Under the pieces are notes generated by a model. That model saw nothing but the letters and a program-made list of their open reading frames with translations. It did no database searches and was not told the DNA's origin. Below, piece by piece: positions 44,121-52,838 of a stretch of DNA of 64,000 nt. The stretch covers positions 39,296 through 103,295 of the forward strand of contig JAFDFZ010000017.1 in assembly GCA_019309565.1 (NCBI GenBank). The letters are read 5' to 3'. How positions within the stretch are numbered: the stretch's first letter is position 1; the number at the start of each line of letters is the position of its first letter. Made by a program: the position numbers and the translations under genes. The DNA comes from Deltaproteobacteria bacterium. Lineage in GTDB: Bacteria > Desulfobacterota > Desulfobacteria > Desulfobacterales > SURF-15.

Positions 44121-44879
44121 AGCCCGAACCCGCTGAAGGATTTCCGGCAGCACCGCACCGGCAGAATCGTGAATCCTAACATCTGCCAGGTGATCATAAG
44201 GTGTGTCGTCGCGATTTATGATCACCAATTTAGCTCCCTTTTCTTTTGCGATCAGGGGCATGGAGGCGGCGGGCTGAACCACCAGTGAGGAGCCGATAAC
44301 GATAAAAAGATCACATTGAGCCGAACGGTGCATGGCCTCGGCGGTTTCTTTTTCCGGCATTGTCTGCCCAAAGGATATGGTGGCTGGTTTCAGAAGACCA
44401 TTGCAGACATCACAGCGGGGAACACGATCACCATCTGATATTCTTTTCTGGATCAAATCCCGGTCGTATCGTTTATGACAATCAAGACATGACACCGCAA
44501 GTGCCGTTCCGTGCAGTTCGATGACCCGTTTGGCAGAGCAACCCGCCATCTGGTGAAGCCCGTCGATGTTTTGGGTGATAACACAATCAAGTTTGCCCAT
44601 CTTTTCAAGTTCTGCAACGGCCAGGTGAGCGGCGTTGGGTTTGACCGATTTGACGGTATTGTAAAACTCGGTGGACATCTGCCAGTATTTTTCTCGGGCT
44701 GTTTCGCTTGAAAGAAATCGTTGAAAGGTGAAGTCCGAAGGATCGTATTTGGACCATATGCCACCGGGACTTCTGAAATCAGGGATTCCGGACTCTGTGC
44801 TGATACCGGCTCCTGTAAATACGACGATTCTGGATGATTCGAAAATTAAATTAGAGGCCATTTCGATAGGTGTTGGCAT
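44112..44879 (-). CDS. cobB: Sirtuin NAD-dependent protein deacylase (CobB type)
   Basis: A 255-residue sirtuin: VFTGAGISTESGIPDFRSP (about 21-39) binds NAD, TQNIDGLHQMAG (about 102-113) and ELHGT hold catalytic Asn, Asp and His, and two CxxC pairs (CLDCHKRY, CDVC) bind zinc. VIGSSLVVQPAASMP closes the Rossmann fold. It removes acetyl or related groups from lysine. ATG 44879 follows GAGG; a longer frame to 44915 lacks an RBS. Possible regulator of acyl-CoA-related enzymes. Confidence 0.9.
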   Translation of the reverse strand: MPTPIEMASNLIFESSRIVVFTGAGISTESGIPDFRSPGGIWSKYDPSDFTFQRFLSSETAREKYWQMSTEFYNTVKSVKPNAAHLAVAELEKMGKLDCVITQNIDGLHQMAGCSAKRVIELHGTALAVSCLDCHKRYDRDLIQKRISDGDRVPRCDVCNGLLKPATISFGQTMPEKETAEAMHRSAQCDLFIVIGSSLVVQPAASMPLIAKEKGAKLVIINRDDTPYDHLADVRIHDSAGAVLPEILQRVRALS

Positions 44880-45030
44880 GATATCCTCGCTCTGTAATTT
44901 TATAAAATAGATCAAATTCCTTAACTTTCATTCCATCACTCCACTATTCGGCGGTCATAAATTCGACAAGTTGTGCGTATTAAGAGGTTTTGACATAAAA
45001 TGCAGAAAAATTACGACTAAGAACTCAAAT

Positions 45031-46167
45031 TTACGAGAGCCGATTGCGGTAGTCTTCGTAGTTAAAACTTCTGACAACGCGCAAGTTGCCGTTACGATCC
45101 CATATGGCGATGTCAGGCAGGCGAACCCCGTTAAAAGTGTTGTTCTTGACCATGGTATAGTGCGCCATGTCTTTAAACACAAGTTTTGACCCTATTTGCA
45201 GCGGTTCTGGGAATGAGTAATCCCCGATTACATCTCCTGCAAGGCATGTTAAACCCGCAAGCCTGTATGTATGGGGGTGTTCTCCGGGTTTTCCGGCATT
45301 CGCCACCTCCGGCCGATAGGGCATCTCCAGCACATCGGGCATGTGGGCTGCTGCAGAGGTGTCTAAAATGGCGATGTCCATTTTATTGTGGACTATATCC
45401 AGTACCGATGCCACCAATATACCGGCGTTAAGCGCTATGGCTTCTCCGGGCTCAAGGTATACTTCCACGTCATAGCGGCTGCGAAAGTAGTTGATAAGAT
45501 CACACAGCCGGTCCACATCATAGTCTTTTCTTGTAATATGGTGTCCGCCGCCGAAATTGATCCACCGCATTGAGCCCAAAAATAGCCCGAACTTTTCAAT
45601 AAATACCTGCAGGGTTCGTTCAAGCGCATCCACATTTTGCTCACAAAGGGTATGGAAATGAAGGCCCGTTATTCCTTTTAAATCCTGTTCGGCAAACTGA
45701 TCCCGTGTGACACCCAGCCTTGAAAAAGGGGCACAGGGGTTATAGATCGAAACACTCACCTCAGAATGCTCCGGATTGACTCGGATTCCGCACCATATGG
45801 TTTTGTTGTATTCACCGATCAGCGGGCCGTAGCGTTTCCACTGAGAAAAAGAGTTGAAAACAAAATGGCTGCAATAGCACAGCAGCTCTTTGAAGTCTGA
45901 TTCAGCATACGCGGGGGCACAGAGGTGAACCTCTTTTGAAAATTCCTCATAACCAAGCCGCGCTTCGTAAAGAGAGCTTGCTGATACACCTGACAGATAC
46001 CGCCGGATCAGAGGAAACATGCTGAACATGGCAAATCCTTTAAGCGCAAGCAGGATTTTGCAGCCGGCTCGTTTTTGAACAGAGTCCAGAATCTTCAGGT
46101 TTTCTTCCAGCACCGTTTCGTCCACCACATAGCAGGGAGTGCGAATATCGTTAACATCAATCTTCAT
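45031..46167 (-). CDS. nspC: Carboxynorspermidine decarboxylase
   Basis: A 378-residue PLP enzyme of the alanine-racemase-fold decarboxylases. The N-terminal TPCYVVDETVLEENL and ILLALKGFAMFSMFP (PLP lysine at about 43) and the FHTLCEQN and INFGGGHHITRKDY motifs are those of NspC. It decarboxylates carboxynorspermidine or carboxyspermidine to the triamine. The dehydrogenase gene that makes its substrate lies 30 bases upstream, so both form an operon. Confidence 0.9.
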   Translation of the reverse strand: MKIDVNDIRTPCYVVDETVLEENLKILDSVQKRAGCKILLALKGFAMFSMFPLIRRYLSGVSASSLYEARLGYEEFSKEVHLCAPAYAESDFKELLCYCSHFVFNSFSQWKRYGPLIGEYNKTIWCGIRVNPEHSEVSVSIYNPCAPFSRLGVTRDQFAEQDLKGITGLHFHTLCEQNVDALERTLQVFIEKFGLFLGSMRWINFGGGHHITRKDYDVDRLCDLINYFRSRYDVEVYLEPGEAIALNAGILVASVLDIVHNKMDIAILDTSAAAHMPDVLEMPYRPEVANAGKPGEHPHTYRLAGLTCLAGDVIGDYSFPEPLQIGSKLVFKDMAHYTMVKNNTFNGVRLPDIAIWDRNGNLRVVRSFNYEDYRNRLS

Positions 46168-46197
46168 AACATGGGCACCTGTCCTTTTGAGATCCGG

Positions 46198-47376
46198 CTA
46201 TTCAATGAATTTCTCCGTCCAGGGCAATCCATAGACCGGCAGTTTTTCCATAAACGGCGTGGGATCGAATTCTTCCACATTATAAACACCCGCTGCTTTC
46301 CAAATCCCGGTAAGCATGAGCATGGCTCCGATCATTGCCGGAACCCCTGTTGTATAAGACACGGCCTGGGATTTCACCTCTCTGTAACATGCTTTGTGGT
46401 CGCAAACATTATAGATATAGTATTTTTTCTTCCTGCCGTCTTTTATTCCCTCTATCATGCACCCGATGCAGGTTTTACCTTTGTAGGTTTCGGCAAGGCT
46501 GCCGGGATCGGGCAGCAAAGCCTTTAGAAATTGAAGCGGCACAATTTCACAGCCCTTAAAAGATATCGGATCGATGCGGGTTAAGCCTACATTTTGAAGC
46601 ACCCTTAGATGCGTCAGGTACTCGTCTGTGAAGGTCATCCAGAAACGAATTCGCTTGATGGTGGGTATATTCTTTACCAGCGATTCCAGCTCCTCATGAT
46701 ACATCAGGTACATTTTTCTTGGGCCGATTTCCGGAAAATCGAAAGTGCTGTGCACAGATAGTGGATCGGTCTCGATCCATCGGCCGTTTTCATAGTATTT
46801 GCCGCGTTGTGTGATCTCCCGGATATTGATTTCCGGGTTAAAATTGGTGGCAAAGGGCTGGCCGTGGTCTCCTGCATTGCAATCCATGATGTCGATGTAA
46901 TGAATTTCGTCAAAATGGTATTTTTGAGCATGGGCACAAAAGACATTGGTAACACCGGGATCGAATCCACAGCCAAGCAGTGCCACGATGTTTCGCTCTT
47001 TGAACCTGTCATGGTAATCCCATTGCCATTTATAGCAAAATCTTGCTTCATCAGGTGGTTCATAATTTGCAGTATCCAGATAATGCACCCCTGTTTCCAG
47101 GCATGCATCCATAATGGAAAGGTCCTGATAGGGCAGTGCCACATTGATGATCAGATCCGGTGACACTTTTCGAATCAGGGAGATCAGCTCCCTGGTATTA
47201 TCGGCATCCACCCGGGCGACCTCGATGGGGCGATCGAGCTGTTTTTTGATCCGGATGCATTTTTCAAGAGTTCGACTTGCAAGAACAATTTCAGAAAAGA
47301 CTTCAGGGACCTGAGCACATTTATGGGTTACCACGCTGCCGACACCGCCGGCACCGATTATTAACACTCTGCTCAT
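46198..47376 (-). CDS. Carboxynorspermidine/carboxyspermidine dehydrogenase (saccharopine dehydrogenase family)
   Basis: A 392-residue protein with the NAD(P)-binding VLIIGAGGVGSVVTHKCAQ (about 4-22), followed by the family's LLGCGFDPGVTNVFCAHA. It condenses a diamine with aspartate semialdehyde and reduces the product to carboxy(nor)spermidine. ATG 47376 follows AAGGAGGGG, an excellent RBS; longer frames are not needed. It is sandwiched between a thiamine-binding-like gene and nspC, all on the minus strand. Confidence 0.9.
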   Translation of the reverse strand: MSRVLIIGAGGVGSVVTHKCAQVPEVFSEIVLASRTLEKCIRIKKQLDRPIEVARVDADNTRELISLIRKVSPDLIINVALPYQDLSIMDACLETGVHYLDTANYEPPDEARFCYKWQWDYHDRFKERNIVALLGCGFDPGVTNVFCAHAQKYHFDEIHYIDIMDCNAGDHGQPFATNFNPEINIREITQRGKYYENGRWIETDPLSVHSTFDFPEIGPRKMYLMYHEELESLVKNIPTIKRIRFWMTFTDEYLTHLRVLQNVGLTRIDPISFKGCEIVPLQFLKALLPDPGSLAETYKGKTCIGCMIEGIKDGRKKKYYIYNVCDHKACYREVKSQAVSYTTGVPAMIGAMLMLTGIWKAAGVYNVEEFDPTPFMEKLPVYGLPWTEKFIE

Positions 47377-47389
47377 TTTCCCCTCCTTT

Positions 47390-47683
47390 TTAAAGCTTTT
47401 TTTCCACCGATTCAATCTTTCGATCCATACGACCAGGCTCGCCTTTTCTGTAATCGGCTTTGAAATTGATGTTGATGCGGTTACAGTCTTTCTTCAATTC
47501 CTTAAAGCACCTGTCAACCACAGCCATCACCTCCTCCCACTGTCCTTCGATGCAGGAGCCCATTGGATGGAGCTTGTGGGGAAGCCCGCTTTCATTTATG
47601 ATTTTTATGGCGCGTGCCACATAAGGACTTAAGCTTTCTCCCTTGTCCATCGGAAAGATGGCAAAATCGATAATAACGCTCAT
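47390..47683 (-). CDS. MTH1187-family thiamine-binding-like protein
   Basis: A 97-residue ferredoxin-fold protein of the MTH1187/YkoF family: FAIFPMDKGESLSPYVARAI at the start and HPMGSCIEGQWEEVMAVVDR in the middle. Relatives bind thiamine or its hydroxymethylpyrimidine. It begins the polyamine operon, with AAAGGAGG before its start. Why it is coupled to polyamine genes is unclear. Confidence 0.82.
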   Translation of the reverse strand: MSVIIDFAIFPMDKGESLSPYVARAIKIINESGLPHKLHPMGSCIEGQWEEVMAVVDRCFKELKKDCNRININFKADYRKGEPGRMDRKIESVEKKL

Positions 47684-47939
47684 GGTAAAAATCCTCCTTT
47701 CTGTTTCAAAAAAGATCTAAAGTAATTAATACCGCCAGGCGGTTTCATCCCGCGGTTGCATAAAAAATAATGCAGATTTGTCATTTTGCCATGAACTATC
47801 GTCATTTGCCATTGTTATTAATATCATTGTGGAATTCGCAAATGGTAAAATCCAAAAAAACACATGGCAAAACACCGCCGGCACACGATTAACCCGGGCT
47901 TACAGGCTTCAGGCCGGGGTTGTCATTCAACAATGGGGT
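47684..47939. other. Intergenic stretch, no gene seen
   Basis: AT-rich, with scattered TTTGCCAT and its reverse complement ATGGCAAA. It probably holds the promoter of the minus-strand polyamine operon, but no specific site could be fixed. Confidence 0.35.
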
Positions 47940-48650
47940 TCATTCAGATTTAGAAAAGTGCATTATGTAATTTACATGCACATTTCCTCCAAGCTTGTAT
48001 TGTTTTGTGAACGGATTGTAATTAAGCCCCGTGGCATCACGGAATGAAAGACCGGCTTGCTGCGCCCATCTTTGCATGTCCGAAGGCTTAATAAACTTCT
48101 TGAAGCTATGTGTACCCCTGGGAACAAGCCTTAGCACATATTCCGCACCGATGATGGCGAAAATATAGGATTTGATGTTGCGGTTTATGGTGGCAAAGAA
48201 AAGATTTCCACCGGGCTTTGCCAGTTTTGAACATGCCGTTACCACAGAGGATGGATTTGGAACATGTTCCAAGAGCTCAAGGCAGCAGATCACATCGAAC
48301 CTGCAGGGTTCTGTTTCGGACAGGGATTCAACCGATATTTTTCGATAACATATATGAAACCCGGCCCTTCGCATGTGATACCTTGCTGCCGATAATGCCG
48401 TCTCCGCCATGTCGATGCCGGTGACCTTCGCTCCAAGACTTGCCAGGGCTTCAGAGAGGATACCTCCGCCGCATCCCACATCAAGAACATGGCTGATTAA
48501 AAGCACAGAGCGGGATCGTATATAGTCAAGACGAAGAGGGTTGATGTCATGCAGTGCCTTGAATTCACCCTGCCTGTTCCACCAGCGCGAAGCCATCGAT
48601 TCGAATTTTGCTATTTCAGCCGGATCGACATTTTCCTTGCGGGTTGACAT
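47940..48650 (-). CDS. ubiG: UbiG-type 3-demethylubiquinol 3-O-methyltransferase
   Basis: A 236-residue SAM-dependent O-methyltransferase: FESMASRWWNRQGEFKALHD (about 15-34), LDVGCGGGILSEALASLGA (about 55-73), LELLEHVPNP and YIMHFSKS end. Length and all landmark motifs match UbiG, which performs two O-methylations in ubiquinone synthesis. Sulfate reducers normally use menaquinone, so the substrate here may be another quinone or phenol. No other ubi gene is near. Single gene. Confidence 0.85.
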   Translation of the reverse strand: MSTRKENVDPAEIAKFESMASRWWNRQGEFKALHDINPLRLDYIRSRSVLLISHVLDVGCGGGILSEALASLGAKVTGIDMAETALSAARYHMRRAGFHICYRKISVESLSETEPCRFDVICCLELLEHVPNPSSVVTACSKLAKPGGNLFFATINRNIKSYIFAIIGAEYVLRLVPRGTHSFKKFIKPSDMQRWAQQAGLSFRDATGLNYNPFTKQYKLGGNVHVNYIMHFSKSE

Positions 48651-48865
48651 GTTGGATAAGCATTCTTTTTAAGGCTTTCTCTGCCCTTTATGTGCCCAAA
48701 AGAATCGGGATCTCGAGCTTAAAGAGAAGTTTTCTTTACAAGTCTCTGGCTCATTTGTTATGCTTTTGGTTAAATAAATTATTTATCTTTTAAAAACGAT
48801 TCGTTTATCTGTCAAACAGATATTCTTATGGGTTGTTCGAAATCCTTTATATATAGGGAAGGCTT

Positions 48866-49681
48866 ATGACTATTAAGGGCGTTTGCGGCCGGCAGTCCAT
48901 AAAACGACCGGGGTTATGGTTCATATTCAACAGGGATAAGATGCTTGTAAGTACAAGAGGGGAAGCCGTATCGGTTCCTTTTGCAAGCAACCCGGCTGCG
49001 TTTAATTTGAAGCCTTACTGGGAAGTATACGTAGGTCTTTTCAACGATAGCCCTTGTTATTCAGCTCTTGTGAACGAAGGCGCTGAAATCCCTCCTAAAA
49101 TGCAGTTTCAAGGCCTAAGAGGGCTTTTCGGTAGGCTCAACGATGCGGTCTTTGGCATTGCAGGCCGGGCTTTGCAGCTTGTAAAATGGGACTATGCTCA
49201 TCAATACTGCAGCCGGTGCGGAAGGCCAGCCGGCGGTCGCAATGAAGATGGAGCGCAGATTTGCCTACACTGCGGTTATCTGTCTTACCCACGGATTTCA
49301 CCTGCGGTGATTGTAGCGGTACTCAAAGAAGATCGGATTCTTCTTGCTCATAACAACCGGTTTCCCAAAAAACGATACAGTGTCATTGCAGGCTATGTAG
49401 AAATGGGAGAAACTTTAGAGGGTTGTGTGAGACGGGAGATTCGGGAAGAAGTTGGAATTGAAGTCAAGAATATCCGATACTTTGGCAGCCAGTCCTGGGC
49501 GTTTACAAGTTCCCTGATGGTTGCTTTTACCGCAGATTATGCAGGAGGAGAGATTTCAGTGGATACCGCTGAAATTGAAGATGCCGGATGGTTTGCCGCC
49601 GATTCGCTTCCGGATATACCTGACAGGGTAAGCATCGCACGTAAGCTTATCGACTGGTTTGTACAGAGGCAAAGACAATAA
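48866..49681 (+). CDS. nudC: NAD+ diphosphatase (NudC family)
   Basis: A 271-residue Nudix protein. A zinc ribbon (CSRCGRPAGG, CLHCGYLSYPR, about 113-133) is followed by the Nudix box GYVEMGETLEGCVRREIREE (about 175-194). The NADH-pyrophosphatase signature SQPWPFPxS appears as SQSWAFTSS (about 209-217), keeping S, Q, W and F but changing three positions, so substrate preference may differ. It cleaves NAD(H) or decaps NAD-RNA. It converges with the MFS gene; a hairpin ACCGGCTCCGGT between them may terminate both. Confidence 0.87.
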   Translation: MTIKGVCGRQSIKRPGLWFIFNRDKMLVSTRGEAVSVPFASNPAAFNLKPYWEVYVGLFNDSPCYSALVNEGAEIPPKMQFQGLRGLFGRLNDAVFGIAGRALQLVKWDYAHQYCSRCGRPAGGRNEDGAQICLHCGYLSYPRISPAVIVAVLKEDRILLAHNNRFPKKRYSVIAGYVEMGETLEGCVRREIREEVGIEVKNIRYFGSQSWAFTSSLMVAFTADYAGGEISVDTAEIEDAGWFAADSLPDIPDRVSIARKLIDWFVQRQRQ

Positions 49682-49708
49682 AAAAAGGGGCTCAAAGACC
49701 GGCTCCGG

Positions 49709-51118
49709 TCATTTATGCAGCTTTCCTCTTGATACGGATAAGAAAATACCTCCACTGCATAGGATCGTGAAAATAATAAACACAGTGTTCACGCTTTGAA
49801 TAAACAACGGGTAGTTTTCGGGTTTGATTTGAACCCTTCCGATGAACAGAGCAAGAATCAAGGTGGCAATACCCATGCTGAACATCTGTCCCAACAGCCG
49901 CATGGTGGCAACCGATCCAGCGGCGATTCCATAATATTTCTTCTCCACAGAGCTCATGATCGCATTCATGTTGGGAGAGGAAAAAAGCCCGAAACCAAGT
50001 CCGAGCAGCGACAGGCACGGAACGATGAATCGCAGAGAGGTGGCGAATCCCAGTGCGGTCAGCAGCAGCAGACCCGCGGCCGTCATCGCCATGCCCACCG
50101 AGGAGATGATTCTGGGCTCGGTTTTATCCGACAATCTTCCCGCCATAGGTGAAACCAGGGCCATCATTACGGGCTGTGAGATAAGGATAATCCCTGCGGT
50201 TTGAGGTGTAAGCCCCTTTATGTACTGAAGATACAGGCTCATCATGAAGGTTACGGCAAAAGTGGCACTGTAATTTATCAGCGCAGCCAGACACGAAAAT
50301 GTAAAGACACGATTTGTCTGAAAAAGCTTTACTTCAAACACGGGATGATGAACGGTCGTCTCCCATTTGAAAAAGGCGATAAACCCCGCAATGCCCACAA
50401 GGATCAATCCAACACTCAAAAAAGACGGCAGTCGTGATATGCCGTAAATGATGGCGATAAGCGTAATGCCGTAAATAGCGGAGCCTCGAAAATCGAATGA
50501 TTCTCCTGCGGCCTCCGCCCACTCGCCCTTGAGCTGATAGACAATTAGAAAGATGATAACGAGGCAAAAGGGGACATTAAACAGGAAGATGCTTCTCCAG
50601 GTGAAATGCTGGGTCAACAGCCCTCCGAAAAAAGGACCACAGGACACCCCTGCATAGACAGCCGCAACATTTATGCCCAAAACGAAACCACGTTCTGCCG
50701 GGGGAAACACCGAGGATAAGATGGCCATTCGGGTTGCAAAAAGCATGGAACTTCCAATTCCCTGAAAAACTCGAAAAAAAATAAACAGACCAATGGTAGG
50801 GGCGACCCCGCACAGAAGGGAGGAAATGGTAAACAGAATCATGCCCCAAAGGAACATTTTTTTCCTGCCGTAAATGTCCCCGAGTCGACCAAACGGCACC
50901 AGCGATACGGCGGCTGATAAAAGATAGGCCGTCGCCACCCAGCTCAACAAAATCGCATCTGCTTGAAGATCCTTTTGTATGGAAGGCAGGGCGATATTGA
51001 TCGAAGAAACCATATATGGAACAAGCAAAGAGCTTGATGTGGCAGTGATGAGGGCTGAAAATTTGGGGCCGCTTAAGTCCATGTCCGGCTCGTCATTGTC
51101 CCTTCGGCTTGTCCTCAT
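49709..51118 (-). CDS. MFS multidrug exporter (DHA2/EmrB-QacA, 14 TM)
   Basis: A 469-residue transporter with about fourteen spans. LGDIYGRKKMFLWG is motif A, LFATRMAILSSVFPPAERG follows TM4, and GPFFGGLLTQHFTWRSIF is the DHA2 antiporter motif C region. It expels drugs or metabolites using protons. ATG 51118 overlaps the upstream gene by 26 bases; ATG 51082 (MDLSGPKF) is a sensible alternative. Translational coupling with the zinc-ribbon gene upstream is likely either way. Confidence 0.87.
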   Translation of the reverse strand: MRTSRRDNDEPDMDLSGPKFSALITATSSSLLVPYMVSSINIALPSIQKDLQADAILLSWVATAYLLSAAVSLVPFGRLGDIYGRKKMFLWGMILFTISSLLCGVAPTIGLFIFFRVFQGIGSSMLFATRMAILSSVFPPAERGFVLGINVAAVYAGVSCGPFFGGLLTQHFTWRSIFLFNVPFCLVIIFLIVYQLKGEWAEAAGESFDFRGSAIYGITLIAIIYGISRLPSFLSVGLILVGIAGFIAFFKWETTVHHPVFEVKLFQTNRVFTFSCLAALINYSATFAVTFMMSLYLQYIKGLTPQTAGIILISQPVMMALVSPMAGRLSDKTEPRIISSVGMAMTAAGLLLLTALGFATSLRFIVPCLSLLGLGFGLFSSPNMNAIMSSVEKKYYGIAAGSVATMRLLGQMFSMGIATLILALFIGRVQIKPENYPLFIQSVNTVFIIFTILCSGGIFLSVSRGKLHK

Positions 51119-51461
51119 ACGGCCTGCCGCATTCTTTGCACCTGCCGTCTGATCCTATTACGCCGATACAGGCCGGATCACTGCATAAGGTGCGCCGTTT
51201 CCACTCCTCGTCATCGATGCCCTCCTCTTCTTGTTCGATATCCTCTTCTTGTGAATCGTCCTCTTCCGATTCCATCTCCTGCTCTGGTTCGATCGTGGTG
51301 TCGCTATCCGCAAAATCCGGAAAAGCTTCTCCCTCATAGGGCTTGCCGCATTCTTTGCACCTGCCGTCTGATCCTATTACGCCGATACAGGCCGGATCAC
51401 TACACAGCGTCCGCTTATCCCAGTCGTCGTTATTCCGGGAATCGTCTTTTTCTTTTTCCAT
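51093..51461 (-). CDS. Tandem zinc-ribbon protein with acidic linker
   Basis: A 122-residue protein with two nearly identical zinc-ribbon units, each KRTLCSDPACIGVIGSDGRC followed by KECG and PYE (about 16-43 and 89-116). A ~45-residue acidic linker rich in Glu/Asp/Ser joins them. At DNA level 51125-51182 and 51344-51401 are identical over 58 bases, showing a recent duplication or gene conversion. Each unit has four cysteines for one zinc. Function unknown; a nucleic-acid or protein-binding adaptor is possible. Confidence 0.75.
   Translation of the reverse strand: MEKEKDDSRNNDDWDKRTLCSDPACIGVIGSDGRCKECGKPYEGEAFPDFADSDTTIEPEQEMESEEDDSQEEDIEQEEEGIDDEEWKRRTLCSDPACIGVIGSDGRCKECGRPYEDKPKGQ
51125..51401 (-). 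repeat. 58-bp exact direct repeats inside the zinc-ribbon gene
   Basis: The two zinc-ribbon coding units (51125-51182 and 51344-51401) match without a mismatch over 58 bases, including third codon positions, while their flanks differ. Such identity indicates a recent event or ongoing gene conversion. Confidence 0.75.
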
Positions 51462-51619
51462 ATTCCATCCTCAAACCGTTAAATGATTTTGCTCTCTGTA
51501 TATCTAAAATCCATTCTCAAGTCAAAACAGCTCCATGAAACAACAATTCTCTATGGAACGGCATATATTATTGCGCATATATACTCAGCATAAAGCATGT
51601 ATAATGCTATAGTGAATAT

Positions 51620-51755
51620 TTAAACCTAAACAGATCGGTTCGTACCAATTTATCTGTTTGAAAAGATTATGCCACAACACACAGGTATCCTTTTAATACG
51701 GGTATTTGGGGTTTTAACCCTGAACGCGGAACGATGAACCGCTTAACCTAGGTCC
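51620..51755 (-). repeat. Repeat family D, copy 3 (shortened)
   Basis: In minus orientation it starts AGGTTAAGCGGTTCATCGTT and ends GAACCGATCTGTTTAGG, like copies 1 and 4, but its interior is about 65 bases shorter. The rest of 51462-51866 shows no gene. Confidence 0.55.
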
Positions 51756-51866
51756 TATAAATATACTCCAAAAGGGGGTTGCACCTGTAAGCGATTTCGG
51801 CGATATATACTTAATCGCAGATGCCGAAGAATTCTATTTTCATAAGTCGGAAAGGAGATTAGCGGC

Positions 51867-52838
51867 ATGGAAGAGATTCAAAAAGTTCTTGTTGTGGGAG
51901 CCGGTGTTATGGGACACGGCATCGCCCAGGTGTTTGCACAGCATTGCCTAAATGTGATTTTAGTTGATCGAAAAGAGGCGCTGTTGCAAAGAGCCCGGGA
52001 ATGGATCAGGGAGAATCTTCGGTTCATGGTTGAGCTTGACGAGATTAAAGACCATCAGGTGAAACCCATTCTCCATAGGATTCGATTTCAAACCGACATG
52101 CACAGCGCGGCTAAAGAAGCTGATTATGTGCTTGAAGCCATCACCGAAGATCTTGATCTTAAGAAACCCTTATTTCAGCAGCTTGGTGCGGTGTGCTCCG
52201 GGAACGTAATTTTGGCATCAAACACCTCATCATTTGATATCGGAGAGTTTTCCCGGGTTACAAGACACCCTGAACGTGTGATCGGCACCCACTGGTTCCA
52301 TCCTCCCCCCATTACGCCCTGTGTGGAAGTAATACCCGCAGAAAGCACCTCTCAAAGCACAATCGATCAGACGCTTGCTTTTCTTGAGCGTATGGGTAAG
52401 TATCCCACGGTTTGTAAGAATGCACCCGGTTTTGTAGCAAACCGCATTCAGTTTGCCATGGTAGCCGAGGCACTGGCTATTGTTGAAGAGGGACTGGCTT
52501 CGCCGAAAGAGGTCGATCGCATCGTAAGATCCTCATTCGGGTTTCGGCTAAGCGCTTACGGACCATTTGAAATCGCGGATCAAGCAGGCCTTGACACCTA
52601 TCGCAGCATTTTTCAATACTTATACGATAAGCTTAAAAAAGAACAATTCAGACCCTCCCCTTTGCTTGATAGGCTTGTGGACCAGCGGAAACTGGGGCTT
52701 AAAAACGAAAAGGGGTTTTACGAATACCGAAGCGAAGAAGTGCAAGAAACCAAAAAGCAACGGGACAGAAAACTTTACAGAAGACTTCGCTTGTTTCGAG
52801 ATGAACGTATAAAAGAAAGGAGGAGTTTCAATGAATAG
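51867..52838 (+). CDS. 3-hydroxyacyl-CoA dehydrogenase
   Basis: A 323-residue stand-alone dehydrogenase. The NAD-binding VLVVGAGVMGHGIAQVFAQ (about 7-25), the ASNTSSFDIGEFS loop, and the catalytic HWFHPPPITPCVEVIP (about 142-157) fit the 3-hydroxybutyryl-CoA dehydrogenase family. It oxidises 3-hydroxyacyl-CoA to 3-ketoacyl-CoA. AAAGGAG precedes the ATG. Its stop overlaps the start of the SDR gene by eight bases, so they are co-translated. Confidence 0.88.
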   Translation: MEEIQKVLVVGAGVMGHGIAQVFAQHCLNVILVDRKEALLQRAREWIRENLRFMVELDEIKDHQVKPILHRIRFQTDMHSAAKEADYVLEAITEDLDLKKPLFQQLGAVCSGNVILASNTSSFDIGEFSRVTRHPERVIGTHWFHPPPITPCVEVIPAESTSQSTIDQTLAFLERMGKYPTVCKNAPGFVANRIQFAMVAEALAIVEEGLASPKEVDRIVRSSFGFRLSAYGPFEIADQAGLDTYRSIFQYLYDKLKKEQFRPSPLLDRLVDQRKLGLKNEKGFYEYRSEEVQETKKQRDRKLYRRLRLFRDERIKERRSFNE

